This document shows, piece by piece, positions 60,001 through 64,000 of a stretch of 64,000 nt of DNA. Made by a program: the position numbers and the translations under genes. Position 1 is the stretch's first letter. Every line of letters begins with the position of its first letter. The notes beneath the pieces were generated by a model. It saw only the letters and a program-made list of their open reading frames with translations. It made no database searches and was not told the origin of the DNA. Source of the stretch: Corbicula japonica (Eukaryota > Mollusca > Bivalvia > Venerida > Cyrenidae); NCBI GenBank assembly GCA_038501625.1, contig JAZAYU010000878.1:62001-126000 (forward strand). The letters are read 5' to 3'.

Positions 60001-63000
60001 TCGTATGAAAATCGTTTGCAAATCGTGTTCAAACCGTGACAAACCTTGCTTGACCGAGTATATCCGTGCTTTGTTCGTACATACTCGTGCTAAATTCGAG
60101 TCTAAATCGTACTAACTCATCCCCATGCACAGTTGGATCTTAATACTCGTACCTGTCAATCCGTGTATAACCGAGTATTCCGTATTGGAACCGTGTGCCG
60201 AACCGTGTTCTGTGTGAGACAGGCTTTAGAATTGAAAAAATCATTAACTTCCAGCGAACAATCACCTGAAGCTGTTGATTATTTCTTAAATATTAAGTGC
60301 TCATGTAATTTTATTTTGTACTTTCCAGTGAATTATAGAATTTTCCCGGTGAAATAAAGGTAGTATTTCACTGTTTTCAAACGGTGGAATATCATTCTGT
60401 TTTCATTGTTGTTGTTTTTTTCACGTTTGATCCTAAAGTACATCGATCAAAAAGAAACTTGTCAAAATTTATCTTACTGCAAAACGTGGTTCAATAAAGC
60501 TTTGCACAAATCAATTTATACTGTCTCTAGCTGGGAGCGAACCCGCTCCGTCACGGCGACAGCGCCCAGCCTTGCAATTCCTGCGACGCATCAAACTGAG
60601 CTAACCGGGACAACCTCAAAAAAAGGTTGACCGGAAAGCCCTGATATACGTAACCATCACTGCATGACATCGGTAACGGGTTATTTTACTGATAACATTA
60701 CTGAATAAATGTACGAGGAGACTTTGTCGCCACACTGCACAAATAGCGCTACTGTAAATTTCAAGTACAAATCAATGTTATCGGTAACGTGGTCGGAGTT
60801 GTGTGACTAGGCGCTCTCATCGTAACGGTTGGATTCGTATGTGTCAATATGTTATTAATATCGCACAAGGTACCGACTAGAAAAGCAAACGTAATAATAT
60901 GGTGTATTACTAGGGTGGCCTGTAGGAAGAGCAGAACTCAAGCAATAATAATTCTGTTAGGCTAAGCAAAGCGTTTAGATGTACTTCTAAATATACTACT
61001 CACAATTTGATATTATTAGTTATTTATTAGTATTTAAAGTATGATTCCTTATGATAAGAGTAATTTTGGTAAGTATTTGATTTAGAGATTTTTTTTTGTT
61101 TAAATTGTCTTTTTAAACTAAACAAAAATGAACACAGTTTTATCGAAAATCGCCTGTTATTGAATAGATATTTTATTACAATCAGAACAAATACATACAT
61201 ACTATGTATACTTTGTTATGTGAGTTATGTTCTTCACCTTGATTATAAGTATCTTGTATGAGTGTGGGGTGAAGATGGAACAAGCTGTCACTGAGGATGA
61301 ACTGTTTTGGCGCGAACGAGGCAGAGCCGAGGTGACAGATTTGTCTATCTTAACCGAATGTCTCAGGCAATACACTCAACCAAAGTTCTAATTGGTCATC
61401 AATTGTATATGTTTACAATGTATGCGAGTTTCGTTTCTTCCCTACGTCATGAGAGGTTGTGGAAAGAACAGTTTTGTCTTGAAATCAATTATCTAATGTC
61501 TTTTTAATCTTTATTGATTGTTTTCTTCAATGAATCCAATACCATTTACTTACACTGCAGGGTCAAAATTAGAATAGTCTTTAACTTAAAGGGAGGTAAT
61601 TTAGAAATTGGATACTTTGAAAGGGATTTATTTAAACAAATGTGTTGTTGATTAATAAGATTTTATGTTTTTCCTACTAATTAGGGGTCCTATTAAAACA
61701 AAACAAAAAAAAATTAAGAGCAAATTTCTACTTGCTTGACCTTTTTATGCAAGAAATGCATTTTTAGCAAAATTAAGGATAACTCTCGCCAAAATTTTCC
61801 GAAGTCAGTTATTACAAGATTAAAACTTAAGTTGAAGACTGTTATTGGCACATGATCATAAATAAAGAGTGAATTCAATGTCTTTCTAAAAAAAAGATAC
61901 GGACAAAAAGTGACCAATTAGAACTTTGGTTGAGTGTATACTTTTTTGCATACCTTTATTGTTCATAATATTTGTGTACTTGTATACCGTTTAATTTTTT
62001 GTTTCGATGCGCTTAAACATACCAAACTTTCTAAATGACATCACTAAGTTAAATACATGACGCCAATTACCTGATGACATGACATCACTCATGTAAGCGC
62101 GCGGACGTTATATTTTCAATTTTCTTCCCCGGTAAAACACTCGGAAATGCCGGAAAATACTGGAACATTGCGGGCAAGTGAGATTTAGGTGCACATATAA
62201 ACACCTTATTTTAATTTTGCATTGGCGCGACTTTGCCGACATAGTTTTATGATAACGTTGTGGTTTGAAACGAAGGACATCACAGTCTCTAGGTCATCGC
62301 TTAGTTGGAACTATTTTAAACAATGGACTGAAACAAAACTAACAAGATGTTTAACGGTTTAATAAATAAAATGGGCGATTGCGAGTTTCCGTTAGAGAAA
62401 ACTTAAATGTCAAATTGACTCTAAAACACACACATACATTTTACACTTTTGACATCTCTGAAAGAGTGTGAAATGAGAACATGCAAAGTGTTCTTATGTT
62501 GTTGTTGTTAATGTTTATAAACACTAAGATTACAAATAAGAACACGTTTACTTTCAGACATTGACGAATGTGCATCGAATCCTTGTCAGAATTATGAAAC
62601 ATGCACGGACGGCGTAAACTCCTACACATGTTCTTGTGTTGCCGGCTACACAGGGATAAATTGTTCTACCAGTAAGTACTTTTCACACAAATTCTTGTTT
62701 CAAAACCATGTAATGGCAAAAAATTGTTTTAAATTATAGTCACAAATAAAACTTAAATTATAGTGTTTCAATCGGTTTTACGCTCTCCTTCCGACAGCAT
62801 AAAGGAGAGGTTCTTCAATTAAAACTACAAATTCTTAAGCTTATTCAGTAATTATAGTACTTCAATCAGCAAAGTTATTTATTAGTATTAAAAGTATGTT
62901 TCCTTATGATAAGAGTATCTTTGATACGTATTTGATTTAGAGAATTTTTTTGTGTAAAATGTCTTTTTTTCTAAACAAAAATGAACAAAGCTTTACCTAG

Positions 63001-63955
63001 CATCGCTTGTTATTCATGCATTGATGTTTAATTACAATGAGAACAAAGGCATACACACTATTTATACTATGTTATGTGAGGTTGGATCTTCACCTTGTTA
63101 ACATGTAAAAGAATCTTGCATTAGTGCTGGGTGAAGATGGAAAAATCTGTCACTGAGAGTGAACTGTTTTGGCGGGAACATGCAGAGCCGAGGTGACAGA
63201 TATTTCTATCTTAACCGAGTGTCTCATGCGAGATACTTTTTCTTACATACCTTTATTGTTCATAATTTTTGTGTACATGTATACCGTCTAATTTTTTTTT
63301 CGATGCGTTAAAATATATCTTAATTTCTAAATGAGGTCAATTGCTTAAATACATGACGTCAAATACCTGATGACTTGATGTCACTCATGTAAGCACGCGT
63401 CGAACGTTATCTTTTCATCTTCCTTCCTCGGAAAAACACGCAAAAATACTTATTCGGTATGCAAGACAATATATGAACACCTTATTTTAACTTTGCATCA
63501 ATGGCGCGATTTTGTCGACATAGTGTTATGATAACGTAATGGTTTGAAACGACATCACAGTCTAGGTCAACGCTTAGTTGGAACTATTTTAAACAATGGG
63601 CTGAAACAAAATTAATAATAATGCTTAAAGGTTTAATGAATAAAAAGGTTTAGTGCGAGTTTCTGTTAGGGAAAACAGCAAGGATTTTTACTGTCAGATT
63701 GACTTTAAAACACACACATACATTTTACACTTTTTAACAACTGAAAGAGGATGAAATGAGAACATGCAAAGTTTTCATAATTATGTTGTTGTTTATGTTT
63801 ATAAACACTAAGATTATAAATAAGAACACGTTTACTTTCAGATATTGACGATTGTGCACCGAATCCTTGTCAGAATAATGGAAACTGCACGGACGGCGTA
63901 AACTCCTACACATGTTCTTGTGTTGCCGGCTACACAGGGATAAATTGTTCTACCA
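44984..63955 (+). CDS. EGF-repeat secreted or cell-surface protein gene, 3' end outside the window
   Basis: Whole-gene entry. Nine coding exons are visible: a signal-peptide exon, one 30-codon EGF exon and seven 38-codon calcium-binding EGF exons, at 44984-45055, 45735-45824, 51628-51741, 52912-53025, 54017-54130, 55530-55643, 56778-56891, 62558-62671 and 63842-63955. Every exon except the first follows a pyrimidine tract ending CAG and every one ends at GTAAGT or GTAGGT. All introns interrupt after the first codon base, so the exons join in frame in any number. The visible product is the leader plus eight EGF modules, about 320 residues. No transmembrane segment or other domain is seen before the window ends. 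EGF arrays of this kind occur in Notch-, fibrillin-, fibropellin- and matrix-type proteins; nothing here decides among them. The calcium-binding type implies an extracellular location. Expression is untested from sequence. Confidence 0.85.
45056..45734 (+). other. Intron 1 of the EGF gene
   Basis: Phase 1, 679 bp, GT-AG. No repeat family was recognised. The sequence is AT-rich with a pyrimidine-poor approach to the acceptor 'gctttcag'. Confidence 0.75.
45735..45824 (+). CDS. Exon 2: EGF module 1 (30 codons, non-calcium type)
   Basis: It reads [12 protein letters not shown], then [18 protein letters not shown]. Six cysteines have EGF spacing (C-x3-C-x5-C-x4-C-x-C-x8-C), followed by the usual GYTGxxC end. 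It lacks the D/N-x-D/N-E/D start of calcium-binding EGFs. The loop between C2 and C3, CLYGGTC, fits the C-x4-(S/T)-C consensus for O-fucosylation by POFUT1. It is short even for EGF because the C3-C4 loop is only four residues, so it probably has a different origin from the 38-codon modules downstream. The donor is 'atca|gtaagt'. The downstream intron is 5.8 kb, so another exon could be hidden there, but I found none. Confidence 0.88.
46018..46205. mobile_element. MITE-A, internally deleted
   Basis: The left 'cattgcaggttccatattta' lies apart from the right 'gggcagtaatacgcattttc', 'attactgcatatgaaaa', 'aactcaattaaaccgagcct'. The right block is the MITE-A arm in reverse complement. The middle is shortened and rearranged. 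Confidence 0.5.
46608..47590. mobile_element. 983-bp non-autonomous DNA transposon with GCGAG flanks
   Basis: The ends are perfect inverted 'CATAGGCGGATCCAG' at both termini. GCGAG follows and precedes them (46603-46607 and 47591-47595), consistent with a target duplication. Just inside are G/C homopolymer tracts ('ggggggg' at 46622, 'cccccccccccc' at 46646, 'ccgcccccccccc' at 47551). 'TGGCGGATCC'-type ends are common in invertebrate DNA transposons, but a 5-bp duplication does not settle the superfamily. The open frames at 46593-46859 and 46858-47064 are inside it and show no transposase motif. Confidence 0.72.
47787..48908 (-). mobile_element. Repeat-bearing element with GCCCCCGC termini
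   Basis: The left end is 'tatgcccccgcc' and the right end 'agcgggggcatccgtgtcct', followed by 'ttggacacatttctagtt'. Next to the left end is a TCCG microsatellite (47829-47851). Two ~178-bp direct repeats start with 'ctcgtgaacgcaactcctcc' (47858 and 48030). Three ~150-bp repeats follow with 'gtaactttgttatgaa', 'agggatttcaaaataacttg' and 'caaggtcaaggtcactgtta'. On the minus strand this is a terminus, core tandem repeats, a tetranucleotide microsatellite and a terminal hairpin: the same plan as 14680-16160 but unrelated in sequence. From memory, sequences like this are very common in bivalve genomes. Confidence 0.75.
48975..49296 (+). repeat. CCGTA/CCGTG-rich stretch, left-truncated copy
   Basis: It is unusually rich in the words accgta, cgtact, ccgtgt and tcgtac, in loosely repeated form, ending 'ccgtgttctgtgtgagacag'. 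The copy at 59728-60223 has a further ~170 bp at its left. The 74-codon frame at 49206-49430 (repeated at 60133-60357) starts in it and is not supported as a gene. Confidence 0.6.
49600..49920 (-). repeat. Family T tRNA-like repeat plus a second tRNA-like fragment
   Basis: The tRNA-like part is at 49606-49685 on the minus strand ('gggagcgaacccgct' is the B-box side). The family body follows ('gccctgatatacgtaaccat', 'gaggagactttgtcgccaca', 'gctactgtaaatttcaagta'). A diverged relative of the 37515 fragment lies at 49856-49915. In this copy the A-box region reads 'actgagaaaacc'; the second copy (60530) has the better 'actgagctaacc'. Confidence 0.65.
50260..51060 (+). repeat. Intronic hairpin element F, interrupted by a MITE
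   Basis: Element F is the block that recurs in the EGF introns. 'aagtatcttgtatgagtgtg' and 'agctgtcactgaggatgaac' on the left are answered in inverse by 'gaggtgacagat' and, after the tip 'ggcgggaacgaggcagagcc', by 'ctcatgcgagatac'. Here the right arm is split by the element at 50445-51006 and resumes as 'tttttgcatacctttattgt'. Other copies lie near 52140, 54540, 55960, 57600, 61190 and 63070. Confidence 0.7.
50445..51006. mobile_element. 562-bp MITE with TA duplication inside element F
   Basis: The ends are perfect inverted 'CACTCAACCAAAGTTCTAAT' plus 'TGGTCA', flanked by TA (50443-50444 and 51007-51008), a Tc1/mariner-type signature. Removing it restores element F as seen in the other introns. 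The same insertion is at 61373-61936 in copy B, so it predates the 10.9-kb duplication. The 67-codon minus-strand frame at 50784-50987 lies inside it and has no transposase motif. Confidence 0.85.
51628..51741 (+). CDS. Exon 3: calcium-binding EGF module 2
   Basis: 38 codons, with acceptor 'tttactttcag' and donor 'acca|gtaagt'. With the carried-over A it reads [16 protein letters not shown], then [11 protein letters not shown] and [16 protein letters not shown] at the start is the calcium-binding signature. C-x-D-x4-Y-x-C-x-C ([12 protein letters not shown]) is the Asp/Asn beta-hydroxylation consensus. CQNYETC fits the POFUT1 O-fucose site. CASNPC fits the C-x-S-x-P-C O-glucose site of POGLUT1, which the modules at 52912, 54017, 55530 and 56778 lack. 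Tyrosine replaces the usual N-G between C2 and C3. It is the first module of the 10.9-kb unit and is repeated identically at 62558. Confidence 0.93.
52912..53025 (+). CDS. Exon 4: calcium-binding EGF module 3
   Basis: 38 codons in phase 1-1. It reads [38 protein letters not shown]. The calcium-binding start and the beta-hydroxylation consensus are intact. Asn instead of Thr just before C3 (GNC) removes the O-fucose consensus but creates an N-C-T sequon, an N-glycosylation possibility. Its C-terminal half ([11 protein letters not shown]) is the same as in module 2, while modules 4-6 have [11 protein letters not shown]. Modules 2 and 3 are therefore closer relatives of each other. The intron after it (53026-54016) has lost element F and carries an insertion at 53290-53710. 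Confidence 0.93.
53290..53710. other. Insertion or replacement in the intron between modules 3 and 4
   Basis: After 'acgtatttgattta' (shared by the other introns) the sequence leaves the common pattern at 'ggaaaggagtaggttcac' and returns near 'cctaacgtcatggtttgaaa' (53729). The block contains 'aaggccttatattggcct' (a near-palindrome), AT-rich sequence and 'ccttcccctaaaaaagcct'. It replaces element F and the nearby 'tgacgtca' block. No class assigned. Confidence 0.6.
54017..54130 (+). CDS. Exon 5: calcium-binding EGF module 4
   Basis: 38 codons. It reads [38 protein letters not shown]. All six cysteines are present. NIDDC gives the calcium site, CQNNGTC the O-fucose consensus (and an N-G-T sequon), and [12 protein letters not shown] the hydroxylation consensus. 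No O-glucose consensus is present, because Q replaces S after C1-A. At protein level it is identical to module 6 (56778). The upstream intron is the shortest between two 38-codon modules (991 bp). Confidence 0.93.
55143..55335 (-). repeat. Family T tRNA-like repeat, well preserved
   Basis: In reverse complement the A box 'ttagctcagttggtta' is perfect and the B box 'gcgggttcgctcc' has one mismatch. The family body continues to 'catgacatcggtaatgggtt' at the right. It lies in the intron between modules 4 and 5, opposite in orientation to the gene. Confidence 0.75.
55530..55643 (+). CDS. Exon 6: calcium-binding EGF module 5
   Basis: 38 codons. It reads [38 protein letters not shown]. It differs from module 4 at four places: A-P for A-Q, L for the usual P before C2, K for Q after C2 and N for T after C3. 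It keeps the calcium start, the O-fucose consensus (CKNNGTC) and the hydroxylation consensus ([12 protein letters not shown]). It is the most diverged of the modules with the [11 protein letters not shown] end. Confidence 0.93.
56778..56891 (+). CDS. Exon 7: calcium-binding EGF module 6
   Basis: 38 codons, encoding the same protein as module 4 ([38 protein letters not shown]). The DNA differs at a few synonymous positions (ATC for ATT, ACG for ACA). It is the last module of copy A. The following intron (56892-62557, 5.7 kb) holds the foldback palindrome and the duplication junction. Confidence 0.93.
57303..57592 (+). repeat. Family T tRNA-like repeat, full unit in sense orientation
   Basis: The body runs first ('ggcaatatcatttaaaattc', 'gtgcagtatgacggccgtaa', 'aaagtctccccgtaaatata', 'cccattaccgatgtcgtgca') and the tRNA-like part last (57500-57585: 'gttagctcaattggttg', 'gtgcgggttcgctccgag'). 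In this unit the pol III-like boxes are near the 3' end, unlike an ordinary SINE. Confidence 0.7.
57600..57789 (+). repeat. Element F with an inverted hairpin tip
   Basis: The outer arms are in the usual order ('gtatcttgcatgggtgtggg', 'aaaagctgtcactgac' and later 'ttaaccgaatgcctcacgct'). The inner block reads 'tcgtcccgccaaaacagttc', the reverse complement of the 'gaactgttttggcggga' found in the other copies. The tip has therefore flipped between the arms. The frames 57459-57674, 57503-57775 and 57516-57803 are shadows of this and the adjoining repeat. Confidence 0.75.
57790..59723. mobile_element. 1.93-kb foldback palindrome (two family FB arms head to head)
   Basis: The left end 'ttttcggcgttaactg' and the right end 'cagctaacgccgaaaaa' are inverted copies. 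The match continues inward through 'gacctagtttttcgaccaat', 'aatcaaacagattatt', 'tggaatattcatgggtgtca', a tRNA-like segment in each arm (58208-58285 plus, 59205-59275 minus), 'ttggtagatttcgct', 'ctctacaagaggtattt', 'gcttctttaatc', and a tip near 58735 flanked by 'ccatcaacgct' and 'ggcgttgatgg'. The arms are about 950 bp, diverged by scattered substitutions. There is no transposase frame. Confidence 0.85.
59728..60223 (+). repeat. CCGTA/CCGTG-rich stretch, longer copy, spanning the duplication junction
   Basis: It begins 'ggcacgggtgcatgtccttg' and ends 'ccgtgttctgtgtgagacag'. The junction at 59901/59902 lies inside it: to the right it equals copy A from 48975, while to the left it continues with the same word composition ('accgtgagagagcgtgtgag', 'aaccgtatataacaaaagtc'). 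A breakpoint inside a repeat-like stretch is consistent with unequal recombination. Confidence 0.6.
60530..60850 (-). repeat. Family T tRNA-like repeat (copy B)
   Basis: Homologue of 49600-49920. It differs at the A-box region ('actgagctaacc'), which here matches the other family members, so the change in copy A is the derived one. Confidence 0.65.
61373..61936. mobile_element. TA-flanked MITE (copy B)
   Basis: Homologue of 50445-51006 with the same ends and TA flanks (61371-61372 and 61937-61938). It is two bases longer through an A-run near 61707. Confidence 0.85.
62558..62671 (+). CDS. Exon 8: calcium-binding EGF module 7
   Basis: Identical to exon 3 (51628-51741) at DNA level by eye, with the same acceptor and donor. 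It encodes [38 protein letters not shown], so it again carries the O-glucose, O-fucose and hydroxylation consensus sites. If the duplication is real, the O-glucose-type module recurs every fifth module in the protein. Confidence 0.9.
63842..63955 (+). CDS. Exon 9: calcium-binding EGF module 8, last exon in the window
   Basis: Identical to exon 4 (52912-53025) by eye: [38 protein letters not shown]. The donor 'acca|gtaagt' at 63955/63956 is intact and in phase 1, so the coding region continues past the window. No stop codon or 3' untranslated region is visible. Confidence 0.9.
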
Positions 63956-64000
63956 GTAAGTACTTTTAACAAAAATTCTTGTATGAAAACCATGTAACGC

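Larger units (their letters stand above)
59902..64000 (+). repeat. Recent large tandem duplication, copy B (continues beyond the window)
   Basis: Matches 48975-53070. All included features are repeated: the tRNA-like repeat (60530-60850), element F with its MITE (61373-61936), EGF modules (62558 and 63842) and a second element F (about 63070-63250). The true length is unknown because the window ends inside it. Confidence 0.9.

Overview
The window looks like nuclear DNA from a metazoan, most likely a bivalve mollusc or a close lophotrochozoan. It is AT-rich and has no long uninterrupted coding frames. It is packed with short non-autonomous transposons, tRNA-like repeats and microsatellites. 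The only convincing gene has small phase-1 exons separated by introns of 0.6 to 5.8 kb. The bivalve guess rests on repeat types I recognise: a SINE with a conserved 'CCACCCAGG' central block, elements combining core tandem repeats with a tetranucleotide microsatellite, and a repeat ending in a GCCCCCGC-type terminus. No species can be named from the sequence alone.

Positions 1 to about 20,400 hold no gene I can support. They contain two elements flanked by TTAA (963-1615 and 1863-2753), a SINE (4771-5035), a long pure GTGA microsatellite (6212-6481), several copies of a 230-bp interspersed repeat ('family B') with small hairpin elements ('hairpin C') nested in them, a tRNA-like dimer (14221-14640), a minisatellite element of nine units (14680-16160) and a degenerate 75-bp tandem repeat (16750-17215).

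Positions 20,428-37,059 are an old tandem duplication: unit 1 at 20,428-29,121 and unit 2 at 29,122-37,059. The units are alignable throughout but differ by many substitutions and by private insertions. All three boundaries fall in copies of one terminal-inverted-repeat element ('MITE-A'), which suggests recombination between those copies. Positions 37,060-44,860 are again intergenic, with a decayed Tc1/mariner-like element (40,414-41,552), a 359-bp inverted-repeat element, a perfect-arm hairpin (42,428-42,564) and a single arm of a foldback element (42,960-43,757).

Positions 44,984-64,000 carry a plus-strand gene for a secreted or cell-surface EGF-repeat protein, incomplete at its 3' end. 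A signal-peptide exon (44,984-45,055) is followed by one 30-codon EGF exon (45,735-45,824) and then by seven 38-codon calcium-binding EGF exons. Every intron is phase 1, so each exon is a symmetric module that can be duplicated without breaking the frame. Exons and introns multiplied at two scales: roughly 1.1-1.5 kb units of one exon plus its flanking intron, and a very recent 10.93-kb unit (48,975-59,901) whose second copy runs from 59,902 past the window end. The introns contain transposons, including a 1.93-kb near-perfect palindrome (57,790-59,723) built from two head-to-head copies of the element seen as a single arm at 42,960-43,757.

All identities and boundaries were read by eye. No alignment, database search or splice prediction was run.
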